Counted from the first letter of the stretch, positions 16,745 to 24,884 are shown. The stretch: DNA of 64,000 nucleotides from Streptomyces resistomycificus (GCF_001514265.1 NZ_KQ949007.1:86513-150512); one strand, 5' to 3'. A program made the numbers and translations. Notes: generated by a model from the letters alone, not told the origin.

Positions 16745-18333
16745 CGGGGGACCACCAGACGCTGGCGTTGTTCCTGTTCAGCATGTTCATCGCCGTCACG
16801 CTGGGGATCACGACGTGGGTGAGCCGGCACCGGCACGGTTCGGCGGAGGAGTTCTACGCGGGCGGCCGGCTCTTCTCACCCATGGAGAATGGTTTTGCCA
16901 TCGCGGGCGACTACATGTCGGCCGCGTCCTTCCTCGGCATCTCCGGACTCATCGCCCTCTACGGCTACGACGGGCTGCTGTACTCGGTGGGCTTCCTCGT
17001 CGCCTGGCTCGTCGTGCTGTTCCTCGTCGCCGAACTGGTGCGCAACTGCGGGCGGTTCACCCTCGCCGACGTCGTCGCGGCACGGATGAACGAGCGGCCG
17101 GTACGGATCGCGGCGGGAACCTCCTCGGTCACCGTGTCCGTTCTGTACCTGGTGGCGCAGATGGTCGGAGCGGGCAGCCTGGTCGCGTTGCTGCTCGGGC
17201 GCACCAGCGCGGCGGCGCAGACCTGGACCGTCATCGGGGTCGGCGCGCTCATGGTGATCTATGTGTCGTTCGGAGGGATGCGGGCCACCACCTGGATTCA
17301 GATCGTCAAGGCGGTCCTGCTGCTCGGAGGCACCATCGTGCTGACCGTGCTCGTCCTCATGCGGTTCCACGGCGACTTCGACCAGCTGCTGCGCACGGCT
17401 GCGGAGCGCAGCGGTCACGGCGAAGCGTTCCTGGCCCCGGGTCTGAAATACGGCGGGGACTGGACGGCCCGCTTCGACTTCATCAGCCTGGGACTGGCCC
17501 TCGTGCTCGGCACGGCCGGGCTGCCGCACATCCTGTCCCGCTTCTACACCGTGCCCACCGCGCGGGCCGCCCGGCGCTCGGTGGTGTGGTCGATCGGACT
17601 CATCGGCGGCTTCTACCTGATGACGATCGTCCTCGGGTTCGGCGCGGCCGCGATCGTGGGACCCGAAGCGGTACGCGGATCGAACGCGGCCGGGAACACA
17701 GCCGTACCGCTCCTGGCCCTCGACGTGGGCGGCGGGGCGGACTCCACGGGAGGAACGGTTCTTTTCGCGATCGTCGCCGCCGTCGCCTTCGCCACCATCC
17801 TCGCCGTGGTCGCCGGGATCACGCTCGCCTCCTCCGCGTCCGTCGCCCACGACCTGTACGCCTCGCTGCGGCGCCCGCGTGGCAGGCCGCGCAGCGAAGT
17901 GGCCGTGGCCCGCACCGCCGCCGTCGGCATCGGGGTGGTGGCGATCGGGCTCGGTCTGCTGGCGCGCGACCTCAATGTGGCGTTCCTCGTGGGCCTCGCC
18001 TTCGCCGTCGCCGCCTCCGCCAATCTGCCGGTGTTGCTCTACTCGCTGTTCTGGCGAGGCTTCACCACCCGCGGCGCCGTCTGGGCCGTCTACGGCGGGC
18101 TGATCCCGGCCGTGATGCTGGTGCTGCTGTCGCCGGTGGTGTCGGGCAGTCCCGAATCACTGTTCCCGGGCGTCGACTTCCAGTACTTCCCGCTGCAGAA
18201 CCCCGGCCTCGTCTCGATCCCCCTGGGCTTCGTCGCGGGCTGGCTCGGCACCGTCACCTCGGCGGAACAGCCCGACGAGGCCAAGCACGCGGAGACGGAG
18301 GTGCGGTCCCTCACGGGGGCGGGGGCCGCGTAG
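16741..18333 (+). CDS. Sodium:solute symporter, ActP/MctP-like monocarboxylate transporter
   Basis: This 530-residue integral membrane protein of the SSS family has about 13 hydrophobic helices. Family signatures include SAEEFYAGGR near residue 35, GDYMSAASFLGISG in the second helix and GTAGLPHILSRFYTV in the middle, typical of the acetate permease branch. It should take up a short monocarboxylate (acetate, pyruvate or similar) with a cation. It is translationally coupled to the DUF485 gene. The convergent CitA/CitB-like two-component system next to it may sense the same class of substrate, an inference from position only. Confidence 0.85.
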   Translation: MTGDHQTLALFLFSMFIAVTLGITTWVSRHRHGSAEEFYAGGRLFSPMENGFAIAGDYMSAASFLGISGLIALYGYDGLLYSVGFLVAWLVVLFLVAELVRNCGRFTLADVVAARMNERPVRIAAGTSSVTVSVLYLVAQMVGAGSLVALLLGRTSAAAQTWTVIGVGALMVIYVSFGGMRATTWIQIVKAVLLLGGTIVLTVLVLMRFHGDFDQLLRTAAERSGHGEAFLAPGLKYGGDWTARFDFISLGLALVLGTAGLPHILSRFYTVPTARAARRSVVWSIGLIGGFYLMTIVLGFGAAAIVGPEAVRGSNAAGNTAVPLLALDVGGGADSTGGTVLFAIVAAVAFATILAVVAGITLASSASVAHDLYASLRRPRGRPRSEVAVARTAAVGIGVVAIGLGLLARDLNVAFLVGLAFAVAASANLPVLLYSLFWRGFTTRGAVWAVYGGLIPAVMLVLLSPVVSGSPESLFPGVDFQYFPLQNPGLVSIPLGFVAGWLGTVTSAEQPDEAKHAETEVRSLTGAGAA

Positions 18334-18434
18334 GGCCGGCGCCTTCATCGTCGTACGGCTCGGAGTCCGACCGTCGTACGGATACTCGGCCGCCGCAGCT
18401 GACGTCCTGGGGGGCCGCATCCGTATGTAGGGGC

Positions 18435-18471
18435 GGGCACGGTCCCTTCCCCCGCCCCCACGGCCGTGCCC
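18435..18471. terminator. Terminator between symporter and response regulator genes
   Basis: GGGCACGG (18435-18442) pairs with CCGTGCCC (18464-18471), directly abutting the response regulator stop. It can serve both convergent transcripts. Confidence 0.6.
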
Positions 18472-19152
18472 TCAGGCGCGGGTCGCCCACACGTAACGGT
18501 GTTCCGGGCGGCCCGCGTCGCCGTACTTGAGGGTGAGTCGGGCCCGCCCTGTGCGCTCCAGGAGCTTCAGATAGCGCTGGGCGGTCTGGCGGCTCACCCC
18601 GGTGCGTTCGGCGATCTCCTGGGCGGACAGGGGGCCCTCGGCGCTCATGAGGGAGCGGCGTACGAGCTCCGCCGTGGTGGGGGAGTGGCCTTTGGGCAGT
18701 TCGGGTTCCGACGGCGCGGACAGGGCGCCGAAGATGCGGTCCACCTCGGCCTGCTCCGCCTCGCCACCCCCGTCGAGGGTGCGGCGGAGCTGCGCGTACG
18801 CCTCCAGCTTGGCGCGCAGGCCCGCGAAGGCGAACGGCTTGACCAGGTACTGCAGTGCGCCCTGCCGCATGGCGGCCTGCACGGTCTCGATGTCCCGCGC
18901 CGCTGTCACCATGATCACGTCGGTCTGGTGGCCGCGTCGGCGCATCTCCTGGACGACCGTGAGACCCGTCTGGTCGGGCAGGTAGTGGTCCATCAGGACG
19001 AGGTCCACGTGGGCCAGCGCCGCCAGCTGCGCCAGCGCCTCCGCCGCGCTGTGCGCCTCGCCGGCCACGTGGAAGCCCGGCACCTTCTCGACGTAGGCGG
19101 CGTTGACCCGGGCGACGCGGAGGTCGTCGTCCACGACCAGGACCTCGATCAT
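18472..19152 (-). CDS. Response regulator, CitB/DcuR-like
   Basis: This 226-residue regulator has an N-terminal receiver (1-120) with acidic pocket VVDDD, phosphoacceptor Asp55 in LVLMDHYLPD and the conserved lysine in QYLVKPF. The C-terminal region (about 165-215) has an HTH (LSAQEIAERTGVSRQTAQRY) typical of regulators that pair with CitA/DcuS kinases and respond to di- or tricarboxylates. ATG 19152 with GAGGAGGAG upstream overlaps the kinase stop as ATGA, so both proteins are made from one transcript. Target genes are not visible; the adjacent symporter is a reasonable guess. Confidence 0.87.
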   Translation of the reverse strand: MIEVLVVDDDLRVARVNAAYVEKVPGFHVAGEAHSAAEALAQLAALAHVDLVLMDHYLPDQTGLTVVQEMRRRGHQTDVIMVTAARDIETVQAAMRQGALQYLVKPFAFAGLRAKLEAYAQLRRTLDGGGEAEQAEVDRIFGALSAPSEPELPKGHSPTTAELVRRSLMSAEGPLSAQEIAERTGVSRQTAQRYLKLLERTGRARLTLKYGDAGRPEHRYVWATRA

Positions 19153-20825
19153 CGGGACTCCTCCTCGGGGGCGGACAGCTGGGCCGGCCAGGCGGTGAGA
19201 GCCGGTTCCGGTTCGGGCTCTGTCAGGGCGTCGGGCAGGACGACCGTGAACTCCGCGCCCCCGCCGCCCGCCTCCCCGACCGTGGCACTGCCACCTTGCC
19301 GCTCGGCGAGCCTGCGCACCAGGGAGAGGCCGATACCGCGATTGCGATGCGCCGGCGGCTCCTTCGTGGACCAGCCGTCCGTGAAGACCAACTCGCGGTG
19401 CTCCACCGGGATGCCGGGCCCCGTGTCCCGCACTCTGAGGACGGCGGTACGTCCCTCGGTGCGCAACTCGACCTCCACGCGCGCGTGCGGTGTGCCCGCG
19501 ACGGCGTCCAGGGCGTTGTCCACCAGGTTGCCGAGGATCGTGACGAGTCCGCCCGGGTCGACCAGTCGCTCCGGCAGCCGGGTGCGGTCCGCGACCCACA
19601 GGGCGACACCGCGCTCGGCGGCGACGGTCGCCTTGCCGACCAGCAGGGCGGCGAGCAGGGGGTCCTGGATCTTCTCGGTGACCTGTTCGGCGGTGGCGCG
19701 GTGGTCGCCGACGACCTCTCCGACGAACTCCACGGCGTCGTCGTACATCTCCAGTTCGAGCAGCCCCAGCAGCGTGTGCATGCGGTTGGCGTGCTCGTGG
19801 TCCTGGGCGCGCAGTGCGTCGATCAGGCCGCGCGTGGAGTCGAGTTCCCGGCCCAGTTGCTCCAGCTCGGTACGGTCGCGCAGGGTGGCGACGGCACCGC
19901 CGTCGTCCGTGGGCATGCGGTTGGTGACCAGTACGCGCTGGCCGCGCACGGTGAGCAGGTCGGTGCCCGTCACCCGGCCGGCGAGAACGTCGGCCGTCCG
20001 TCCCTCGCCGAGTGCCTCGTCCGGAGAGCGACCGACCGCCTCGTCACCGATGCCCAGCAGGCGCTGCGCCTCGTCGTTGAGGAGGCGGACGCGACCGGTG
20101 CGGTCCAGGGCGACGACGCCCTCCCGGATGCCGTGCAGCATCGCCTCTCGTTCCGCGAGCAGACCCGAGATGTCCGAGAACGCCAGATCCCGGGTCTGTC
20201 GGTGGACCCGGCGGGAGATCAGCCAGGCGGCCAGCGCGCCCACGGCCAGGGCGCCGCCCGCGTACGCGAACAGCCCCGGGATCGCGTGGATCAGCCGCGC
20301 CCGCACACTGTCGTACGGGATACCGACCGAGACCGCGCCGACGATCTTGCCGGCGCTGTCGCGCAGGGGCACCTTGCCACGCGCGGAGCGGCCCAGTGTG
20401 CCGCTGTCGATCTCCATGACCTCCTTGCCCGCCAGGGCCGGGCCGGGGTCGGTCGAGACGGTTCGGCCGACCTGGTCCGGAGTGGGGTGCGACCAGCGCA
20501 CGCCCCGCCAGTCCATCACCACGACGTACTCGGCCTTGGTGGCCCTGCGGATCCGCTCCGCCGCCTCCTGGACGGGGCCGTCAGCCGTCGGAGGCGTGTT
20601 CTTGACCTCCTGGGCGATCCGCGGCTCGGCGGCCGTGGTCTGCGCGATCGCCAGCGCCCTGCGCATGGCCTGGTCGTCCAGCTGGTCGCTGAGGGGGGCG
20701 AGGAACAGACCGGTCACGAGCACCGCGACTCCCGCGGCGATCGCCAGCTGCATCAGCAGCACCTGCGAGAACGCGCGTCTCGGCAGGCCGAGACGCAGGC
20801 GACGGGAGGGGGGAGTGCGGCTCAT
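19149..20825 (-). CDS. Sensor histidine kinase, CitA/DcuS-like
   Basis: This 558-residue membrane kinase has TM1 (about 22-44), an extracytoplasmic PAS-like sensor (about 45-182, including VVVMDWRGVRWSHPTP, common in carboxylate sensors), TM2 (about 184-203), a cytoplasmic PAS domain (about 225-320), and a dimerisation helix with phosphoacceptor His343 (LRAQDHEHANRMHTLLGLLE). An ATPase domain follows with NLVDNALDAV, DTGPGIP and NRGIGLSLVRRL. The ligand is likely a carboxylate by family. ATG 20825 is used; an in-frame ATG at 20831 is an alternative, and no clear ribosome binding site precedes either. It overlaps the response regulator start. Confidence 0.88.
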   Translation of the reverse strand: MSRTPPSRRLRLGLPRRAFSQVLLMQLAIAAGVAVLVTGLFLAPLSDQLDDQAMRRALAIAQTTAAEPRIAQEVKNTPPTADGPVQEAAERIRRATKAEYVVVMDWRGVRWSHPTPDQVGRTVSTDPGPALAGKEVMEIDSGTLGRSARGKVPLRDSAGKIVGAVSVGIPYDSVRARLIHAIPGLFAYAGGALAVGALAAWLISRRVHRQTRDLAFSDISGLLAEREAMLHGIREGVVALDRTGRVRLLNDEAQRLLGIGDEAVGRSPDEALGEGRTADVLAGRVTGTDLLTVRGQRVLVTNRMPTDDGGAVATLRDRTELEQLGRELDSTRGLIDALRAQDHEHANRMHTLLGLLELEMYDDAVEFVGEVVGDHRATAEQVTEKIQDPLLAALLVGKATVAAERGVALWVADRTRLPERLVDPGGLVTILGNLVDNALDAVAGTPHARVEVELRTEGRTAVLRVRDTGPGIPVEHRELVFTDGWSTKEPPAHRNRGIGLSLVRRLAERQGGSATVGEAGGGGAEFTVVLPDALTEPEPEPALTAWPAQLSAPEEESR

Positions 20826-20979
20826 ACCCATGAAGGTACGTGGGTGCGCGCCGGCTGCCGTAGGGGGTGTGGCGTGGATTACTTGATCAACACATGTGGC
20901 AGGTGAAGCGCGTTCACTTCCGTACCGGCGCCGGTACACGCCCTACGCGCGGTCGATGCGATCGGCGGAGGCGATCACC

Positions 20980-21924
20980 TCAGCTCGCCAGTGCCGTCCT
21001 GGCGCCCAGTTCACGCACTGCCACCACGTCCATGCGCGCGGGCGAGCCGAGTACGGATGCCCCGCAGCTCTCCTCGCGGGGCGGCAGAGACGCGCTCTGG
21101 GCCACGACGACACGCCAGCGGCGTCCGTCCGCGTGCGCGACCGTCACCTCCCAGCGAGGGGCGGCCCCCTCCGTACGGATGACGGCGAGGGCGTCCGCCG
21201 CGTACTCGCGCACCGCCTGGCGCACGGCCAGCTCGGCCGCCTGGCCGGGCCGTTCCCAGGCGGAGCTCCCACGACACCCCTCCACCACGATCCGGCCTTC
21301 CTGGACGCTGTGCAGGACCTCCTTGACGGCATGGGCCTCGGCCCGGCCGTAGGCGTAGCCGTACGGCAGGACGAGCAGCGTCGGCGAGAAGCGATGACCA
21401 CCCAGATGGGTGACCTCCCAGGCGCCCTCGACACCGGAGGCGGCCAGCTCGGCGGCGAGTGGGCGGCCGAGGAGCGCGCAGCAGCGGTCCCGCTTGCCGT
21501 TGGTGCACACGAGCGCGAGCGGCCCGCCGGTGTGGGGCCGCCCGTCGAGCGCCGCGTCGAAGCTGCTGTGGTCGCCCCTGCCGAGCGCGTCGAGGTCGAG
21601 CTCGAGCAGCCGGCGGGGATCGCAGGTGGTGGCGGCGTGCAGCCAGGCGTTCCCGGGCCGGGTGTGGGCGACGTACACCTGACGTGTGGTGGGGCTGCCG
21701 CTGTCGGCGTGCCGGCCGGGGCGGCGGATGAGCGCGACGCGTACGCCCGTGCCCTTGGCGGACGCGTCCAGCGCGCGGCCCAGCGCGGGGTCCAGGTGGC
21801 TCGAAGTGAGCGCCTTGGCACCCCAGGGGCCGGGCTGTTCCAGCAGCAGCCAGGTACTCGCCGTGGCCGCGGTCCCGGAGATGGGCTCGTCGAGCTCTCG
21901 GGAGACGGTTGAGCACGTACTCAC
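20980..21924 (-). CDS. Sucrase/ferredoxin-like protein (thioredoxin-fold [2Fe-2S])
   Basis: This 314-residue member of the sucrase-ferredoxin-like family has a thioredoxin-like fold with a [2Fe-2S] cluster. The cysteine cluster CTNGKRDRCCALLG and the following conserved run HLGGHRFSPTLLVLPYGYAY mark the family, whose members are often electron donors of unclear role. Despite the name no sucrase function is implied. GTG 21924 is the start because a -10 box TAGGCT ends seven bases before it and no ribosome binding site exists, which indicates a leaderless mRNA. An iron box overlaps this promoter, so expression should rise under iron limitation. It stands alone between the kinase and the citrate synthases. 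Confidence 0.82.
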   Translation of the reverse strand: MSTCSTVSRELDEPISGTAATASTWLLLEQPGPWGAKALTSSHLDPALGRALDASAKGTGVRVALIRRPGRHADSGSPTTRQVYVAHTRPGNAWLHAATTCDPRRLLELDLDALGRGDHSSFDAALDGRPHTGGPLALVCTNGKRDRCCALLGRPLAAELAASGVEGAWEVTHLGGHRFSPTLLVLPYGYAYGRAEAHAVKEVLHSVQEGRIVVEGCRGSSAWERPGQAAELAVRQAVREYAADALAVIRTEGAAPRWEVTVAHADGRRWRVVVAQSASLPPREESCGASVLGSPARMDVVAVRELGARTALAS

Positions 21925-21943
21925 AGAGGTGAGCCTAACCTGA
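21925..21943 (-). promoter_or_regulatory. Iron box (DmdR/IdeR-type operator) over a leaderless -10 box
   Basis: On the minus strand the 19-mer TCAGGTTAGGCTCACCTCT matches TTAGGTTAGGCTAACCTAA at 15 of 19 positions. Its TAGGCT (21937-21932) is a good -10 whose end is seven bases from GTG 21924. A DtxR-family repressor bound here would sit on the -10 and transcription start. Confidence 0.7.
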
Positions 21944-21977
21944 CTTCCCGCGCGTGACGTCCGGACGGGGGTGTGTC

Positions 21978-23237
21978 CTACTCCGGGAGGGGGCGCGGAG
22001 GCCTCGGACCGACGTAGTGGCCGCTCGGGCGCATGCGCAGGGGGCGTTCCCCGTACTCCTCCAGGGCGTGGGCGATCCAGCCCGCCGTACGGGCCACCGC
22101 GAAGATCGTCTCGCTCGCGGTGGCGGGCATGCCGGACGAGGCGGTGAGCACGGCGAGTGCCAGGTCGACGTTGGCGTGCAGCGGGGCGTGGCGGGCGGTG
22201 GTGGCCACGATGTCCCGGGCCGCGGCGAGGGCGGGTTCGGCCTTGGGGATCTGCTCCAGGAGACCGAACAGCGCACGCGCGCGTGGGTCCTCACCGGCGT
22301 AGAGGCGATGGCCGAGCCCCGGGATCCGGCGGCCGGCCCGCAGTTCGTCCGCGATCACCGGGGCCGCGCTGCCGTGGTCGAGCACGTCGAGCAGCAGCCG
22401 GTGGGCGAGCCCTCCGGCCGCGCCGTGCAGGGGCCCCTCGATCACGCCGAGCCCCGCGGAGACGGCCGCGTAGGCGTGTGCGCGGGCCGACGCCGCGACG
22501 CGGACGGCGAGCGTGGAGGCGGCGAGATCGTGATCGACCAGCAGGGCGAGTGCGGTGTCCAGGACGCGCAGGGACGCCTCGTCGGCGGGCCACCCGCTGA
22601 GCCGGGGCCACAGCCGGTGGGCGAGCGGGCCGCTGTCGTCCTGGTCGTGCCGGACCCGGGGCAGGGCGGCGACGAGCGTGGGGATGAGGACGCGAGCGGT
22701 GCCGAGGACGGCCTCCTCGGAGAGGTCGAAGCGGAGCGGGTCCGCAGCCGCCGCGGCGATCGCGGCGACCCGCAACCGGTCGGTGGGAGCGGTGTGCTCG
22801 GGGAGGGCGTTCACCGCGCGGCGGGCTGTGGCCACGGCTGTCTCGGGTGCCGTGAAGGTGACGCCGGGGCGCAGCTGCCCGGTCCACAGCCATTCCGCGA
22901 CCTCCTCGTAGGTGTGCCGTGCGGCCATTTCGGTCGCGTCGACGCCCCGGAAGTAGTACCGGTCCGTGTCGATCAACGTGAGGCGCGTGCGTACGGAGAG
23001 TTCGCCGCTGGCGGCCCCCGGACTCCCGCCGCCGTCCCGCCGGTTTCGCCGGGCGAGCGCCTCCACCTCCTTGGCGTCGAAGGTGCTGCCCCGTCCGCCC
23101 GGCACGCGACGGCTGGTGAGCTGTCCGCGGCTCACGTAGGCGTAGACGGTCTCGGGCTTCACACCCAGGAGTTCGGCGGCCTCCTTCGTGCTCAGCCGCT
23201 GTCCGGCGGGGCCTGGGAGGGGTTCTTGATCGCGCAT
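21978..23237 (-). CDS. Citrate synthase fused to an N-terminal helix-turn-helix domain
   Basis: The 419-residue protein starts with an excisionase/MerR-like HTH (about residues 14-62: LSTKEAAELLGVKPETVYAY, then a wing ending VPGGRGSTFDAKEVEAL). A citrate synthase fold follows from about 85. The three catalytic positions are intact: His in GPLHGAAGG (about 270), His in GLGHRLY (about 309) and Asp in HANVDLAL (about 354). It is therefore a plausible enzyme (oxaloacetate plus acyl-CoA) that may also bind DNA. ATG 23237 lies divergent to the second citrate synthase, separated by 122 AT-rich bases with palindromic sites. The fusion itself recurs in streptomycetes; its regulatory role is my inference. 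Confidence 0.88.
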   Translation of the reverse strand: MRDQEPLPGPAGQRLSTKEAAELLGVKPETVYAYVSRGQLTSRRVPGGRGSTFDAKEVEALARRNRRDGGGSPGAASGELSVRTRLTLIDTDRYYFRGVDATEMAARHTYEEVAEWLWTGQLRPGVTFTAPETAVATARRAVNALPEHTAPTDRLRVAAIAAAAADPLRFDLSEEAVLGTARVLIPTLVAALPRVRHDQDDSGPLAHRLWPRLSGWPADEASLRVLDTALALLVDHDLAASTLAVRVAASARAHAYAAVSAGLGVIEGPLHGAAGGLAHRLLLDVLDHGSAAPVIADELRAGRRIPGLGHRLYAGEDPRARALFGLLEQIPKAEPALAAARDIVATTARHAPLHANVDLALAVLTASSGMPATASETIFAVARTAGWIAHALEEYGERPLRMRPSGHYVGPRPPRPLPE

Positions 23238-23265
23238 AGGACGTCACCGTATCCGCAGCTTGGCT

Positions 23266-23321
23266 CATTGATCGGACATTGAACCAATACATTGATTCAA
23301 TCAATATTGACAGGAATTCAG
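23266..23321 (+). promoter_or_regulatory. AT-rich divergent promoter/operator of the citrate synthase pair
   Basis: CATTGA occurs three times (23266, 23277, 23290). A perfect 15-base palindrome with 7-bp arms, ATTGATTCAATCAAT, lies at 23291-23305, and TTGAC-N9-GTCAA follows. A usable promoter, TTGAAC (23279-23284) -N17- CAATAT (23302-23307), overlaps the palindrome, which favours repression. The stretch is far more AT-rich than its surroundings. Confidence 0.6.
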
Positions 23322-23359
23322 TCAACCATGGACAGTCGGATCAAGTCGAGGGAGGAATC

Positions 23360-24526
23360 ATGTCCGACAACAGGTCCACAGCCACACTGATCGACGTGCC
23401 ACGGGGGCTCGCGGGTGTCGTGGTCACCGACACCGAGATCGGTGACGTGCGAGGACGCGAGGGCTTCTATCACTACCGCCAGTACTCGGCCGTCGAACTC
23501 GCGAAGACCCGCAACTTCGAGGACGTCTGGCATCTCCTGGTTCACGGCGAACTGCCGGACGCCGAGCGTTCCGCCGCCTTCGCCGCCGAGACGGCCGGAC
23601 TGCGGCGGCTGCCCGGCGCGGTACGGGCCGCGCTGCCCGGCATCGCCGCCGCGGGCGCGGACTCCGGTCCGCTCGCCGGCATGCGCACCGCGCTGTCACT
23701 GCTCGGCTCGGCAAAGGGTTTCCGTCCGGTGTACGACCTGGACGCGGACCGGCGTCGCGCGGACACCGTCGTCGCGGCGGCGGCCGTACCCACGCTGCTC
23801 ACCGCGCTGCACCGGCTGGGTGCCGGGCTCGAGCCGGTGGAACCGCGCGAGGACCTGTCGTACGCGGCGAACTACCTCTACATGCTGACCGGTTCGGAGC
23901 CGGAGCCCGCGCGGGCCCGGGCGGTCGAGCAGTACTTGATATCAACCATTGATCACGGGTTCAACGCATCAACCTTCACGGCGCGGGTCATCGCGTCGAC
24001 CGGTGCCGACGTGGCGGCGTGTCTCGTGGGAGCGGTGGGGGCGCTGTCCGGGCCGCTCCACGGAGGCGCGCCCAGTCGTGCGCTGGACACCCTGGACGAG
24101 ATCGGGACACCCGACCGCATCGACTCCTGGATCCGCGAGCGGGTCCTGGCCGGAGAACGCATCATGGGCTTCGGCCACGCGATCTACCGCACGGAGGACC
24201 CCCGTTCCCGGATGCTGCGCGAGATCGCCCAGGGGTTCGGCGGTCCCCGCGTCCACTTCGCGGTAGAGGTCGAGCGCCACGTCGAGCGGATCCTCGCGGA
24301 ACTGAAGCCGGGCCGGGAACTGCACACCAACGTCGAGTTCTACGCGGGCGTGGTCATGGAGCTGTGCGGCCTGCCCCGGGAGATGTTCACGCCGACGTTC
24401 GCGGCGGCACGGATGGTGGGCTGGAGCGCCAACCTCCTGGAGCAGGCGGCGGACTCGAAGATCATCAGGCCGGTGGCGCGGTATGTGGGGCCGGGGGCGC
24501 CGGTGGCTGTGCCCGTGGAGGCCTGA
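23360..24526 (+). CDS. Citrate/2-methylcitrate synthase family protein
   Basis: This 388-residue citrate synthase family enzyme has GPLHGGAPS and GFGHAIYR supplying the two catalytic histidines. At the position of the catalytic aspartate the sequence reads NVEFYAG, so Glu326 replaces Asp. I recall this substitution from actinobacterial homologues, and it may mark a subfamily with different acyl-CoA use. ATG 23360 follows an excellent GGGAGGAATC site; earlier in-frame codons fall in the operator region. Codons around STIDHGFNAST (23934-23974) are unusually AT-rich. It is divergent from the HTH-citrate synthase. Whether it makes citrate or methylcitrate cannot be decided from sequence. Confidence 0.85.
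   Translation: MSDNRSTATLIDVPRGLAGVVVTDTEIGDVRGREGFYHYRQYSAVELAKTRNFEDVWHLLVHGELPDAERSAAFAAETAGLRRLPGAVRAALPGIAAAGADSGPLAGMRTALSLLGSAKGFRPVYDLDADRRRADTVVAAAAVPTLLTALHRLGAGLEPVEPREDLSYAANYLYMLTGSEPEPARARAVEQYLISTIDHGFNASTFTARVIASTGADVAACLVGAVGALSGPLHGGAPSRALDTLDEIGTPDRIDSWIRERVLAGERIMGFGHAIYRTEDPRSRMLREIAQGFGGPRVHFAVEVERHVERILAELKPGRELHTNVEFYAGVVMELCGLPREMFTPTFAAARMVGWSANLLEQAADSKIIRPVARYVGPGAPVAVPVEA
23934..23974 (+). promoter_or_regulatory. Intragenic AT-rich palindromic cluster resembling the upstream operator
   Basis: Inside the citrate synthase gene lie TTGATATCAA (23936-23945, perfect palindrome), CATTGATC (23947-23954, the same octamer as at 23266-23273) and TTCAA...ATCAA (23959-23972). 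The codons TTG, ATA, TCA, ATT, GAT, GCA and TCA are used where high-GC synonyms exist, suggesting selection on DNA sequence rather than protein. Confidence 0.5.
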
Positions 24527-24563
24527 CGGCACCGGATGCTCGGCACCGTAGATCACCTGAGGC

Positions 24564-24583
24564 CCGGCACCGAACGGTGCCGG
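24564..24583 (+). terminator. Citrate synthase terminator hairpin
   Basis: CCGGCACC (24564-24571) pairs with GGTGCCGG (24576-24583) around a 4-base loop, 38 bases after the stop and ahead of the convergent small gene. Confidence 0.6.
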
Positions 24584-24644
24584 ACCCGGGAGCGGTACTC
24601 ACACTTCAGGAATGCCCATGGTCAGGAAGGCCGCGCGCGAAGTC

Positions 24645-24884
24645 TCACGCGTCGGGGATGTCGGCCTTGGCGCGGATCAGCGTGTCTCGGGTGATGACCA
24701 CGATGCGCTCGTAGTCCGCGCGCGAGGCGTCGGCGGGGAGGTCGGGATCGAGGGAGTCCGTGGCGTCCCTGCCGATGACGGCGAAACTTCCGTCGGCCAA
24801 TTCGAAGATGTCCGGGCAGTTGCCTCCCCCTGTGCTCCCCCTGTCGCACGGAGGTACACCGATCCGACGGATGATCTGACTCAC
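24645..24884 (-). CDS. Small conserved hypothetical protein
   Basis: The 79-residue protein begins SQIIRRIGVPPCDRG after the initiator, with a central segment NCPDIFELADGSFAVIGRDA and an acidic, Asp/Ala-rich C-terminus ending KADIPDA. I recognise the pattern from streptomycete genomes as an uncharacterised small protein but cannot name a function. GTG 24884 was chosen for the GGGAAG site 8 bases upstream; the frame remains open to 24920. It is encoded next to the DUF6082 gene on the same strand, with a 217-base gap containing a tandem repeat. The two cysteines are too far apart for a classic zinc knuckle. Confidence 0.6.
   Translation of the reverse strand: MSQIIRRIGVPPCDRGSTGGGNCPDIFELADGSFAVIGRDATDSLDPDLPADASRADYERIVVITRDTLIRAKADIPDA

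Noticed and set aside
18466..20886. Long plus-strand open frame opposite the two-component system
   Set aside because: No homology; mirrors the kinase and regulator genes.
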